Notes: generated by a model from the letters alone, not told the origin. 60,000 nt of DNA from Symsagittifera roscoffensis (GCF_963678635.1 NC_087063.1:20096701-20156700); one strand, 5' to 3'; counted from the stretch's first letter, positions 31,145-44,700 are shown. Translations and numbers: made by a program.

Positions 31145-31483
31145 TTGATGCAAACATTATTCTGAAAGCTTAACTTAAAGGTGAATTTTTGATGTGATCT
31201 TTTCATTTATTCATACTTGGTTTAAAAAATGAGTGCTATGATATGCTTTAAATAATTTTTTATAAATAAATATATTTCGATTGAAAAATTCCTTTCGCTA
31301 TTCATTCTTCAGGTTTTGTAATTTAAAGAGATAAGAATTTTAAATTCACGAAATTCAAAGCTTTATTTTGCAAACAAAGCTATGATATTCCTGTTTTATC
31401 TATCAATTGAAGCACAATTTATCTATCGCAAGCACCTTCAGTTTAGTTTAACTACCTACTCTAGTTAAACTAATTTACTTAAT
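31145..31483. repeat. 339-bp direct repeat, copy B
   Basis: Near-identical partner of 30155-30493, one mismatch, same orientation. Flanks of the pair show no 4-6-bp target duplication and the repeats do not have TG...CA ends, so LTRs are not supported. A recent tandem duplication or collapsed haplotypes in the assembly are more likely. Confidence 0.9.
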
Positions 31484-31489
31484 GACACT

Positions 31490-32030
31490 TATTTTAATGA
31501 ATAATTTGAGTCTTTTTAGCTTAGTTTTATTAGTAAGTAACAGGAAAGTACAAAATTTTTTTTGATATGGCGCATTCAATAGCGATTTTAACCGACGTAC
31601 GGGGAGTTATCTAACGTTGTGGCAATATCATACAACCGACCCAGATATCCCTTGCACAGACTGGAGCGATTATTTTCACCTCCAAATTATCGCTAAAAGA
31701 ACATTGACATCGGCAACCTTATAAATTTGGCAGAATAAAGTGAAATTTGTCAGGCCGTCGCTGAACATCCAGCGGAAAAAGAGTCAGAAACGGAGAAAAC
31801 GAGAAGATTATTTGGAAGAAAAACGATGAGAAAACGACAAAAAAACGCTTATCTCAAACAAATTTTTGAAAAATTTCTAGCATAATCTTTTACCAAACAA
31901 CCAAATGAAACTTTCGAGAAACCCAAACTCCTTTATCACTGAATCGTAAACAGAAGGATAGAGAGTATCTGGTATAACTTTAGAAAGCTTTAGCTGTGAC
32001 GGCAAAGAAGTGTTACAAGAAAATTTTGAG
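31490..32030. other. Intergenic stretch
   Basis: No ORF or repeat recognised. A slightly GC-richer patch at about 31600-31730 has no coding frame with splice sites I could support. Confidence 0.3.
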
Positions 32031-32036
32031 TGTAAA

Positions 32037-32390
32037 CAAGGCTGCTCATATATCAGAGCGAAAACCCGAATGTTCCGACGGCACTTTAAGGCCAGTTTAG
32101 AAGTTTTTTGATTAAAAAATTTACGAAATAAATGAAAAAAATATATAAGTTTCTATTTTCTTTCTTCACTTTATCGCACCATAAGCTAATGTAAACTACA
32201 AAGGGATGTGTTAAGCGTCTTGTATCCTAATACTACGACAACTTAACTCAATTTCATTTGCAGCGCATTGATCCGCCGCTTACTCGTGTTACAAAAGTGC
32301 AAAATATTGCGCAATAATTATCCCAAATTGGCCAAATAAGCAACTTTCAAACCCCCATAACTTTACAAAAAACAGTCACAAGAAAATTGA
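32037..32390 (-). mobile_element. HINE-like element, diverged copy
   Basis: Starts CAAGGCTGCTCATATATCAG, followed by TGTTCCGACGGC and later CCCAAATTGGCCAAATAAGC and CCCCATAACTTTAC, colinear with the family but with many changes. The right terminus is not found. Confidence 0.5.
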
Positions 32391-33480
32391 TCGCGGAAGT
32401 TTTGCAATTCTGTCTCTGTTCCGTCTGCAGAAATTAAATTTTTTTCACAAAAACCCGTTTTATTTCAATTTTGAAACTTATTTCAAAATTACCTTTTTAC
32501 ATAATAAGTTTTGACAAGACTGCCCTTGGCTTTCTATATTCTTTGGTGCGGTTGGTTTCATGTTACCAAATCCAAAACTTTGAGAATTGTTGCAAATTAA
32601 CCGCTTGTTTAGGTCTGTTTAATGTCAGAACCACTTCAAATACTTCAATAAAAACTTAATCCGTCTTATGAAAAAGTGTTTTCTGTTTATCTTCGTGATC
32701 ATCCCAAGTACCGTTCCATTGTTACTCGAAACAAACTTGACATTGAATTAAATAAACAATCCAGCTTTGGCATTGTTTATAACTTACGGAATTGCTTGCT
32801 TGTCTTTGATGATACCTATGAAGAGGATAAAATTTGCAGGAAATTTTACCACAAGTCAACTCCCGCTTTGTCAGCGGAAGAGCACAGTTTATAAATCTTG
32901 TATTTTAAAGAACAGTTTACAAAACATTTTCAATAGAAAACTGACAAGCATTTAGAAGACTGCAGTTGTAATGATTTGCAACCAATTTTAGACCAAAAAA
33001 ATTTATAGTTTATGTCATAAAAAACAGCATATAAAAGGGTCATTAGTGAGAGTATCGAAATTGCACTCACTAATGCTTTGATCGTTTTAGAAGACATTTG
33101 AAACCATTTGGATTTGCCAGGAGACTTAACATCATAGGGCCCTTAAGAAGTTACAAAAAATCTATGAAAACTAAAGACACCCAGCCTTGAAAGTAGAAAG
33201 GTGAAATCTCAATCTGAAATATGAGAATTACAAAAAAGCATCTTGCGATTTCTCCGTGGAAGGACACAGTTTGTAAATTTTGTACTTTTAAGGAAATCCT
33301 AACTGGGATCAATATTCCATCTGGACCTAGAGAGGCTCTTGAGGGGGTGTTGTTTTGTGTGGTAGGTGGGTAGATGATAGGTGTTATTTACTGCGAAAAC
33401 TTAGCCCCACCAACACGGATTCAGAACGTTTCACTCAACTACTACAGCCCTGTCTACAATAGATTTTTTTTTATATCAGA
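32390..33480. other. Intergenic stretch with decayed ORFs
   Basis: Frames at 32676-32894 and 32767-32955 (plus) overlap in different phases. One frame from 32668 has a hydrophobic start (MKKCFLFIFVII) and a later hydrophobic segment (ALALFITYGIACLSLMI) but is broken by a TAA. This could be a dead membrane-protein fragment. I do not support a gene. Confidence 0.2.
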
Positions 33481-33499
33481 TGGTTTTAACCACGATGGT

Positions 33500-34945
33500 T
33501 TTAACCAAAACAGATGGTTTTAACCAAAACGAACAGTACTAGCCACTCTTGACTTGTCGTTCGATATGGTATGCCACCGTACTTTAGTCAAACTGCTGCA
33601 CGGTTCCAGCTTACTTGAAGGGATAGTCAGATGGCTCTCAATTTATCTTAGCGGGCGCCAAGCCATGACCCTATTTAGACACCAGCTATCGACAACCGGG
33701 ATTGCCCGTACAGGGGTTCCTCAAGGTTCAGTACTTTCCCCACTCTTTTCAACTTTTACGAACATGATGCTCCTCTAAGGCCACCCAAAGTAAAACTTCA
33801 ATCTTACGCAAACTTACAAATCTCACCCTTTTGTTCAATCAAGCAATATCGTAGAGGTGTCCGGCATTTTAACTAATTACTTAAACGAGCTCCATGAGTT
33901 TTTTTTACAAACAGACACTTAGTGTTCTCCGCTCCGAAAGGATCAGTGGGTTTCTTCTCGAAAGGAACAACAAAGCGTTCAACTCCAAACCAACTGTTTT
34001 ATGAATTCCTCCGTTCTCGCCGTCAAAAAAAACCAAAAAGATTGTGTTTTTTGACCCGTCCCTCAACTTTGCGGAGCTTTGTAAGCAAACCGCCATGAAA
34101 GCCGCGCGCATGATATCGATCCTGAAGGCTCTGTCCGGGATGACCTAGGGAAAATCCAAAAAACCATTGATTGTAACGTTCAAATCTCTAATCAGACCAA
34201 TACTCGATTACTCCTGCCCAGCTTAGTTCCATGCTGCAAGCAATTCTTCCCTGAACAAATTACAAGTCGTTCAAGACGCACCTCTCCGTGTTGTGACAGG
34301 GTGCACGAAGATGAGCTCCATAGACCACCTTCACATTGAATGCAAACTATAATCCGTGCAACAGCACCACAAACTTCTATCCACTCAGTTTCTTTTTTTT
34401 TCCAGAAATCGTAACTTCACTTCCATTCCCTTCATTTCTATTATAGGTTCCCCTTCCCTCGCAGACAAATCAAACCTAACTTTGAGTCAACTTTTTAAGA
34501 AAAAGTCGACGAACGAATCTCTAAGACAAGCAATTTTACCCCATTAAACGAAAGCACGGCCTGAAGCAACTTCGTTTTTAATAATTTTAAACCTCTTGTA
34601 AAAAGGATCCACAAAAACCACGTAACAAATGCAATCAAAATTATCCCGCTGCGAGCACCCGATATCTCCTCGACTGAAAAACTGCCTCCACGTTCAACAA
34701 GGAGCACGTTAGCACAGCTCAGATCCGGCTACTCCCCATTTTAAATACCTATCTTAATCGAATAGACCCCAATGCCCCCCAAACAGTCCCCACTGTCCGT
34801 CTCCCCATACTACTCTCCACCTCTTTAAATGCCCCACAAATCCGACTGAACTGACCCCGATAGACCCGTGGCTACGGCCGGCCGAAGTAGCAATGTTCCT
34901 TGAACTCGGGCCAAGCTGGCATGACGCGCCCCCTGTGGGCAACTA
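33500..34945 (+). pseudogene. Decayed non-LTR retrotransposon (reverse transcriptase to C-terminus)
   Basis: Plus-strand landmarks in order: palm motif A region TVLATLDLSFDMV (about 33532), WLSIYLSGRQ, GVPQGSVLSPLF (about 33712), then SYANLQIS (about 33810) where the catalytic YADD-L-Q-I-S is expected, so an aspartate is deleted and the other changed to N. Thumb motifs are LIRPILDYSCPA (about 34190) and LNKLQVVQDAPLRVVTGCTK. C-terminal pieces are LAQLRSGYSPF (about 34715) and PAEVAMFLELG (about 34880-34910), followed by stops. At least four frame changes and several stops show it is dead. The motif set fits the Jockey/CR1 group of LINEs; 5' part (endonuclease) is not visible. Confidence 0.8.
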
Positions 34946-34949
34946 AGAA

Positions 34950-35640
34950 CAACAATATCACCCGATCCAAAGGTCGGCCAATCAGTGGAGACAAACATAG
35001 CGGGCTCACCAACAGTATAGCTTTCTGATGGTTTCGAGGTTTCTTTTCACATTGACAGCCTGGTTATCGGAAAATGAAATATTAATTGGATGAAATGGAC
35101 CAATCAGTTGATAGACCATCAGTCGCATAGAAAGACATTTTTTAAAAGAAAAACTCTTGAAATTTTATATACCTTGCTATTAATGCTATTCAACTAACTT
35201 TCATTCTTTTAGATGATGATGCTCGTAATCCTATCTAAATATCAAACTTGGCGTTGATCTTCGAAAAAAAAAATCAATTCTGGGCCCTCTCCCCGAGGGA
35301 AGAGACGTCATAGTAATAATTTGCTATCAAAGTTGTTTCCTTGCAAAGGTAATGTCGCGATATTTATTTGCATTCAAATTATCAGGTTGTATTCAAATTA
35401 GATAACAGATCTGTTGAAGTGCTTGTTCATACTAGCTCTGTTATTGTTATTAGCTCAGATACATAATTATAAATTTTTATTTTTATTTTTATTCCAGCCA
35501 ATTTTCATCCCCGCCAAACTGATTCTAGTCAACTTCGATTCCAGACAACTTCGATACATTTACCGCTTTTGGTAAAGACCGTCAATGCATATGAATTAAT
35601 ACTGAAAGCAGATTTTATAGCAAGTAATTTAAATTTAAAT
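34950..35640. other. Intergenic / 3' flank of the phospholipase gene
   Basis: No ORF supported. Holds the presumed 3' UTR and poly(A) signals of the minus-strand phospholipase gene. Confidence 0.4.
35476..35493 (-). terminator. Triple AATAAA poly(A) signal of the phospholipase gene
   Basis: The plus strand reads TTTATT three times in immediate succession (35476, 35482, 35488), that is three AATAAA hexamers on the minus strand, about 155-170 nt after the stop codon at 35647. Position and orientation fit the 3' end of the PNPLA6/7-like gene. Confidence 0.55.
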
Positions 35641-35646
35641 CCATTC

Positions 35647-35754
35647 TTACTGTTCGTCTGAGCTTTCGGCAGTCGAGAACTGGTTGTCTTTGTCCGACAG
35701 CATCTGGCGCGATATCCGGGAGGCTACTTGGGCGAATTCGTCCATGCTCTCTTT
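35647..35754 (-). CDS. PNPLA6/7-like last coding exon
   Basis: Acceptor TACTTAG before 35754; encodes [19 protein letters not shown], then [16 protein letters not shown] and TAA. Aligns with the L-A-E-I-V-S-R-I segment near the end of vertebrate NTE, but the long acidic vertebrate tail is absent. Confidence 0.85.
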   Translation of the reverse strand, partial: KESMDEFAQVASRISRQMLSDKDNQFSTAESSDEQ

Positions 35755-38700
35755 CTAAGTACATACATTTCGATTAGGTTAGCCAGGAAAACACTTAACA
35801 ACCTACAAACTGCATCTATCATATGCAATCTATCCAGGGCGGTAGGAGTAATAGTACAAAGTGGGCAAAGCACTCTTCAAAACACGCAAAAAGTCATTGC
35901 ATGCTGATGATAATAAAAATTAGTTTTATGAATGGATTTTTGTTTAAACTGAAAAAGGTATCTGACATGACTTCAAACCAAAGCCAATAAACAGTTGCAA
36001 AGGCGTCACTGAAATAGGGTAACTGAACACCCACGTTTTGAGTCAACTTTCAGCTGTGGGAGAATATGATTTATTTGATTTTTGATTTAACTAAACCAAT
36101 TTGAACAGACGTTATTCATAACTTTTGCATTCCTCTGAGAATTGCTTCAAAATAAGGTGCATGAGAAAAACAGTCAAATGATATAGAAGCAACACAGGAT
36201 CATTCAACTACAAAAATTCATTGAGGAACACTCCAAAGTCAAAAAATTAGGCAGCCAACTTTGACCACTCCGTCGCTGAGACCTGATAAATACTGTATTT
36301 ATTGTTGTATTCGAAGCAGATAGTCTAAAGAGGGGACCCTTTGGGTCGGCAGGGGGTCGAAACCCTGAGGGACAGGCGTCCAACCAAGTGGTCAAAGAAC
36401 TACCAAAAATTTCTAAATTAGAAGGCAAAACCCTTTCATTTCGCTACATTTTTTTCCGTAAAGCTCTCAATTATTAGAAATTTCTAAGAAGAGATCGCAA
36501 TGTAGAAAATCTAGCAACCATTTAGTTTAATTGCCTTGCATTCCGCCTTCATTGCAAGCGATTAATTTTTGACAAACCCCTGGCTTCATTTACGCGAAAA
36601 AAACACATGGTAAAAATTACCCTAAAAAATTTAAGCCGTATACATAATACATATACTGATACTCAATACAGAAAATTGCGACTACAAAAAACTAGCTGTA
36701 TAGCCTTTTGTGACCCAGCACTGAACTCGTAAATCAAAGTACATTTTTAATTTTACTTTCCTTATAAAATTTTTGAGCATGGGAAATAAAGTAAGAATTT
36801 TACTACTGTTGCATAGTATTAATTGTATATTGGCATGTGATCTATTCACGATTTTCAAGTAAGCGATGATAAATGTAATCAAAAACATAACTGCTTGTAT
36901 CAGGGCGAAGCCCTGAATGTTCCGACTGCCTTTTAAGGTTTATGGAGCAGTAATAACATAAATATCATTAACAAATTAAATGTAATAAAATAAAAAATTT
37001 CTAAAATTTAAAATTTTTTTCAATAAAAATCATCCCCCCACACGCCATATAAAAAACAAAAAAAAAGATTTCGCACCTTGTAACTAATCAATTATGGTAA
37101 ATAAGCTTCTTTCAACCAATCTGGAACGATTTCTATGACTGACTAAATCTCCGCTTACGCTTTAATAGCGCGATATATATCGCGCGTTAATTGTCCCGAA
37201 TTGGCCAAAATGGCATTTTAAGCCCCATTACTTCACGAAGAATGATCACAGGTGAAATGTCTTTTCAAATTTAAGCCCAAGACAACAATACCTTTTGAAT
37301 GATATAGAAAACTCCGTTAAAAATGGCTAGTTAAAAAGTTGAAATTTGTTTGAAGAAAAAAAAACCACCCCGAGCACAAATAATCCATTACATTTGTATC
37401 GCAAATCGGAACAATAATTACGTGTGTTTAGAAAGGAAGTACTGCTAATTTGAAGTGAAAAATGTATTTCAATTTCAAATTGTTGAGCTAAAAACTGGAG
37501 AATACACTTTTCAGACATTTTCAGTAACATTGATTATAAAGGGGCCCTAATTGAAAAAAATGAACAGTTCAATTTCAAACAACTAGTAGAAATGGACTGC
37601 AAAAGAAACGTAGAAGTCAGGTAACACAATTTCAACCCCCGTTTTTCCGAGAAGTTGGGCGGAATTTGAAAACCAAATATTCCATAGCGCTCCTTGTAAT
37701 TACTTCAAAATACATGCAAAATTTGACGGTCGTGAAATTATTATCGGATGAGGATTCGGTCACAGGCACAAAAACACACAAACTTCTTTCTTTTACACAG
37801 AAGTCAGGTAACTATAAGTCAGCAAACACAAGCGAGAACACGACAAAAAGCAGCCATTCAGCAACGGAAGCTTAGATATGTAACATATGTAACAAACTCT
37901 AACCACAAATAAGGCAGAGAACAGATGTTATGCAATTTCCAATGCTACAGCAATTTCCAAAAAATAAACACTTTTAAAAGACATTTTTATTTGCGCGTCA
38001 CGTTAGAAAAAAAGAAGGCTCGTAATAATACACTAAGCTGATGGTTAGTGTAATTATATGTATAGAAGAATAGCTAGAGAGGATGTGAGTCCGCAATCAG
38101 GTACTTCTGGTAGTATATATTGACCATACTATATACCAATTGCCCCCAAATACTTTAGACAATCATTCTCAACTAATTTTGAAAACTAATTAAAAACATT
38201 TGGCGTCGAAGACAAAACTTTAAGCGGCGAACAAAAAAATCGAATAAAAACCTAAACTAATAAAAATCGCCGATCTTAAATGTTGCGACAACACAACAAA
38301 CTTATTGGTTTTTTTTTAAATTGAGAAACAAAGGGAAGTAGAATCTGCTCAAAAAGTTATTCTAGGCGTGCTTCTTGAGAAATTATCGTTAAAAACCTTA
38401 ACTGAGCTGGAAATAATTTGTGGCTGCATGAAAAATTAGTAGAAAAGTTTCCGTGAAATTTTAATGTGTGATTCTTGAGTGAACTCGCGTGCAAATTACA
38501 CTTCGCAAACACAAAACTTCGCTGACAAAAAATACATAAAATATTAGCGCAAATTGAGCCTTTCCGTACTGTCACAACTCACGTTAAACTTAGATTAAAC
38601 AACTTTGAACATTTTTCCAAGTTCTTTTTGAAAACCCGCTTAAGATTCGAAATCATTTTTGAGCCGGACGCCCCCCTAACGCGTTAATAAAACGACATAA

Positions 38701-41700
38701 AAATCACTTGAACTATCCCAAAATGGCAATTTTCCAACCTCGTAATTTTACCAATTTTAACAAAAAACGCTACAACTTTCTACCAGAAAATTATTTTTGA
38801 ATTCCAGCCACGAGGTTTTGACACAGACGCGAAGCTGTGCTTTGCAAACACATGCGAGAGCACGACCAAAAAGCAGCTCTATCAAGTGAAATAAGAAAAA
38901 GTAGAAATAAGCCTCGAATCAGTAATAACTAAAGTACGTGTAGGATTCGAATCTGCAACCTTGCAACATTGAGTCTCACGCATAACCACTCAGCCAAGGG
39001 TGCTTAAGTACCCCAAACACTAGCCACTAATAAACAAGCTGGTGGCCAGTCAATAAGCAGATTGGTGTAAGAGCAGAATGGGTCCAAGAGCAGAAAAACA
39101 GGAAAATATCAGCTTTTATTTGCTAATCTGTAAATTAATTATCAGAAATGTCAATAACACCAAGGCAATGAACATTTTATTCATAATATGAGTGATTTAA
39201 TCGAGAACTTTTTTTAAAAATAATGTAATCAAAAAACTTAATGAAATTAGTCAATTTATGAATAAATTATTCGTTTTCTTGGTAGTTTTTGACGATTCTG
39301 AAAATTGTTTTTATCAATTAGCCCGTATCAATTCTGTTTTTCTGCTCTTGGACCTATTCTGCACTTGGACCATTCTGCTTATTGCTCCGCCTCCAACCAA
39401 GCTACATATATAATAAATTGTCTCTTCGATACCGCATGTAATAAATTGGAAAGCATAAAGCCAAATTATGTATAAATTATGCATTTCAAAAAAATTGCGA
39501 GATACATTGAGTTGGAAAATTTCTAAAATCGAGCCTTTTATCATTGTACTGCTGTTTGAAACAATTAACTGTTTTCGGTTCATTTGATGAATTAAAAATG
39601 CATCAACTGTGTTAGCTTTTTACTTATCAAATGTTAGAGCAGATATGAAATTATACTGCTACCGCAGCCTACCGATTCAAAAGTGGCACCAAAAGTAGCA
39701 CTTATTTGCGACTTAGGAAATAAAGAAGGTTCGTACTAATACACTCGCCTAGCAAGTGTACTTAAGATGTACTAATAGAGGATAAATTACAGAGTTTAGA
39801 CCTCAGAATACTAAGCTAACGCACAAACTTTGCAATTGAAATGAATGACGAATATTCGACGAGATGAATGACGAAAAGAAGGTTCGTACTAATACACTCG
39901 CCTAGCAAGTGTACTTAGGATTTACTAATAGAGGATAAAAATACAGAGTTTAGACTTCAGAATGCTAAGCTAACGCAAAAATTTTGCAATTGAAATGAAT
40001 GATGAATATTCGGTGCTCCAGAAAAATATCGAAATGATTGATAAGAGAGTTAGGTACATCAAAGCAAATTGTAGCTTAAGCACACGTACCATGGAGTATT
40101 TGTGCTTGTATGAGTTGCTGGCTCTAGTGCGGTAGGGACTGGACGCAGACATGATTAGATCATCGGAGTCACTGGCAGTGTCCAGGAGTTTCGACAGGTA
40201 GTTACCCTTCACCCACTGCTGGAACAGGGCAGCTGCATGGTCATAGCCCAACTGGTAGATCTCATCGAACAGACCAAAACTTAGAGTCTTGTATCTAGAA
40301 CAAAAACAAGCGTGGGTTGTTGAAAAAAATCACAAAAAATAGACAAGCAGTTCTTGTTCGTTTTCAGCACAGTCTGGAAAGAGTTTTGCACCTTTCATGA
40401 TTCACACCTCTTTGATTTCAGTGGCACATTTTGCGGCAATCATGCCACCTAAATCATCGAAGCGAAAGAGGTGCGTAATAAATGACGGTAGCTTCAAGAT
40501 TTCAGCACAATGTTTATGTTAGAAACAACTTCACGTGCAACTCAAGCAAAAACCCCTAACAAAAGTGAAGACATAGGAAATTTCAGCAAAAAATTGGACC
40601 AACAAAAGCTATATTTTGGTTACCATAGATGCCACAGAGGAGGAAACAGTCTAAGAGATCCAAAATGGTCTCGAGGAGACTGGATAATGAAGTTACTTGT
40701 CTATGGGTGGTCTGACGTAGTCGCAGTAGGGCGAATTCTTCACCTCCTCCAGCTGTTTCTTGCACAGCACGTAGGCCAGTCGAGACTGGATCTCCTCCAT
40801 GCCAGGTACCTACAGACAAACGCATACGCATACACACAACACATTGTTCACATAGATGACAGAATGAGAGCAACACTCAGCCAGGGTAAGAGGAAGATTT
40901 CCTGCATCAAGTTAACCCCCCTCCCCCTTAAAATAGAACAATATACAATATACGATCTTCCCCCGCAATATTTAATTTCGATTGGAAATGCTTGGTCTAA
41001 GGTTAATTCCAAATGCTTAATTCTCAAATACTAGAGATTACTCAAGTTATGATTACTCCAGATTAACAGCACTATACTCATCCATGAGGAAAAAACATAC
41101 AACTTTATGGAGATTTGTTGTTGCACTGCTGATTAACACCTCCTTTAAGGCTATTTTTACGGGCTGCATAATCTTGCCTCCGCACCCTTAAGCAACAAGC
41201 ACCCTGGAGGGTGTGGATGGATGACCTTACCCTGATGGGTGGGTTTTTGGAGGGAAAGGGATTCCACTTGTTTGCCAACACCCACCACCCACTCAAGTAG
41301 TCCCCGTAGTTGGTCAGATTCTGACTGTCCTGACTACCCACATCAACAGCAATCACTCTTCTGGGATTCCACAGCTCCTTCATTATGTCCGCTGAACAGG
41401 AACAAAACAACAAAATTGCAATGAAATCAAAAAGTTACACAAAATCTACACGGTAAAAGCAAATGCCGATCCAGAAATAATCTATCAAGGGATACAGTTT
41501 CAATGCATTTGACAAAAAAAATGTTAAAAAATCGGCAGGTGCTCTATCGGCATTTTTGAATATTATCATCGATATTGAAAGCAAAGATTATTTACAAGAC
41601 TAAAAGCGAGAAGTCAGTTGTGCAATGATGAAGCAGGTCATGATCAAAAGCAGATTAATTAATATTATGATTATACAAACAAAATTAGTAAAAAGTGCAC

Positions 41701-44700
41701 AAAGTGAAAACAAACAGCAGTAACATAAAACTCAATTTTGTTGGATTGATTGGAAAGAATTGGTAACAAACAAATGACCGATTGGTTATAAAAGATGACA
41801 TCACCAAATAAACGGTGGTAGCTCGTCCGTATTCCAGATAGTCACAATCTAATCGAACTACAATTCCTTAGTATTGCACATATGGAAGATGCGCTTCGCC
41901 AACACAGCAAAAAAAAATTCATGAAACCGAAAATAAACTGGAGAAAGAAATGCAAAACACCTTGTGACTCCCGGATTTGAACCCATAAGATGCTTCGTCA
42001 TGGGCAAGCACTTACACAGTCCACTCATTCACAAAGAGCTAATTATTAGTAGAAATTCACACATATTTGAGTAATAATTACCAGGCATGCAAGTTCTTAA
42101 AATACTAGGCTGAAACCCTTGCTTTGCTTGGCTAATAACCTTCAAAAAGGTGATAGAAAACAGCCAAAAGTGTGAAGTATAGCAAATAGACATACTAAAA
42201 AAACATCATTTTAAATAATTTTCAATTTCTAACATCTTTTATGACACTTTTTTAAAGCCAAACAAGGATAGCCGGCTGCTGTGCAAGTAGCACAGAATGT
42301 TCCGACCACATTCGTAAAAAACTACGGAAAAAAAAACTTTTGTTACCTTCAGCGTAGTTTCTTCTGCGTGGTGTGATTAGAGAATTATAAAAGCGCGTAG
42401 AAAAATAGTGAACCAGGCATAAAACACTGCTGCAATTGTCTTCCAAAAAATAAATAAACGAAAAAAGGGAAAAAAACTTCCTAATTTCCTAATTTTTAGC
42501 ATTAAAATTTTTAACTTTATGAAAACTTTCAAGGCCAGAAAGCGCTTAATGAAGCTTCCAAAACAGTTTTTTTTTTCAGTAAAACCAAGGTTTTTTTAGC
42601 CTGAAGGGCCAATATTTACATAAAACGAACGTTACTCGATCGTTTATTCGCTCGAAAATAGTCGAAAAATCAGAAATTTCAAACCGGTTTTTCTCGACAC
42701 TGGGAATATCACTAAACCCATTCCAATGATTATTTGTGGTACCTGGTTTTGCGTGGAAAACAAAGAAAAAAACTAAAACACTCCCGAATACAAAGAAAAT
42801 TCCTCCATTTTTCAAATGATCGAATCAATAACCCAAATTAAGAAAACGGGATTTACTACACAATCTGTCAATTAAAATTCACTTGAAAAAAAACTGGTTA
42901 AATGAATTGAAACCCGACTTGCTGCTTAATAGCTTAAAACATCATCATCTGTTCGAAGCTCCGTTGCAAAATCATAATTAGTTCAAATAAAATGAAAAGG
43001 TTAATAACAGTGAACTTAACAACGAACAAAACAAATAAAATGAAAGCATTTTGAAGGGTAATTGAACAATTTAGGTGGTAAACGAAAAATTGATTCACAA
43101 TTTGATTAGCCTCAAATCGAACGTGAAAAGGACTAATGGGCTTTTTCGGTTATACCCCCTAAATGATGAAAATTTAAAGAAGAAATGTTTTCAACAAAAT
43201 TGGCCCACAATTACTAGAAAATGCAAAATATTATTATGGGATTAGTAAAATCATAGCATTTTAAACTTATTTCACCGCAAACTAGCTTTTCTCCTTTTTT
43301 TGTCGTTTTCTGCACTTATATTTTATAAACAAGATGCCAAATGCCATTGTCGTTTAATTCGCACTTTTTGCATTTTTTTTAGCTTGATTTACCGTTCGGG
43401 TTATCAGCCCTGCATTTTTAAGTAAAATCAGTCCAATTTTGTATCAAAAAACTTTCATTTTCAATTTTTATCATTTAGGGGAGAGGTATAACCGAAAAGA
43501 CCCGGCCTAACTGTTGCAATAAAGGGTGCTTCAATATTCGGCTAGCAATTTTTTCTAATTGGTTACATTGCTTCTGCTTTTTTTTTTGCTTTTCTGTCTC
43601 TCATAGTTGCATATTAAGTTCATTGTACTCTTGTCATTCGCCATGAAAAATACATTTTCCATTCAATAAAACAAAAAGAACGATAGGCTCATGCTGAATT
43701 GATGTGCGCAAAATTCAACTCTCGCAATAAAAAAATCAAGAAACTATGCATTGAAAAAGGCGAAATTTATCGGGCGAAAGTTTTAATTATTTATCATTGT
43801 GTGAGAGCGTTATTGTCCTATTTTAAAAAAAATTATTTAAAAAGCGCTGATGTCAAACTGTTAATTGCGTGAACAAATTTCGAAAATTCTCCTAAAAACA
43901 AAAAATACAACCTAAATAAAGGCAAATTCACATCATTCATTAGCAACAATGTTCATCCAATAATTATTGGATTGAAAAACATTGACGAACCCAATAAGTA
44001 CCATTTTTCATGACTTGATGTAAATATACAAGTGAAGCAGCACTTCACGAAAACGAATAAAAAGAAACCACAGAAAACATTCTTACCGCCGATTTGATCG
44101 TTCCGCGTCAGTTAATCAAGAAGGCTCTGCATTCAAACTTCATTCTCCGAAAGCTTGGTTTATTTAGGTGCAAAGAACTTTCCTCAAAATCTACATGGGA
44201 CTTTTTTAGCCACAGCGCAGGCAATGATTCAATCTACACGAAGATTAGATCAGTGAAACGATTCTAATAAACTCAAACATTTGCATCAGTCATAAACAAC
44301 ATTCAAGAAACACAGCAACAGGCAACGACGTGAAATGAGATGATCTAGTCTATCAGTTGATTTGAGAAGCTAAATCTACAATATATCCCAGATTCCCAGA
44401 ACAGAAGTAAGATTCTTGCCGATTTCTGACATCACTAATCAGTCAGTCTTCAAATTCCATCTGCATGATAAGTTCACCATATTCAGCCAGGAACATCAAA
44501 ACATAGCCAACTGACAGTTGCAAAAGAGTAAAAAACGCGAGGAAACAGAAAAAAAAACTGAATTGTTTTTTGAAAAATTTTCAACTGTCTAATTTACAAA
44601 AAAAAAATTAGATGGGCTTCAAGCTATATGAATTTCTAGAAAAAAATTATTATTTAAACTTTTTTATAATAAAATTAACCAACTTTGAGAAAACTGAATC

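Noticed and set aside
30155-31483. LTR pair of a small retroelement
   Set aside because: The 339-bp repeats lack TG...CA ends, there is no target duplication, and the interior has an ordinary spliced exon without gag/pol or primer-binding-site features.
32668-32955. Small membrane protein
   Set aside because: Two hydrophobic segments share a frame but a TAA separates them and competing frames are equally open; not enough for a feature.
38942-39003. Functional tRNA-Leu gene
   Set aside because: A- and B-box words are present, but acceptor and anticodon stems do not pair and the block recurs as part of a dispersed repeat.
40510-41034. 174-codon plus-strand ORF
   Set aside because: Antisense to the phospholipase exon at 40697-40809 and its introns; no domain or splice support.
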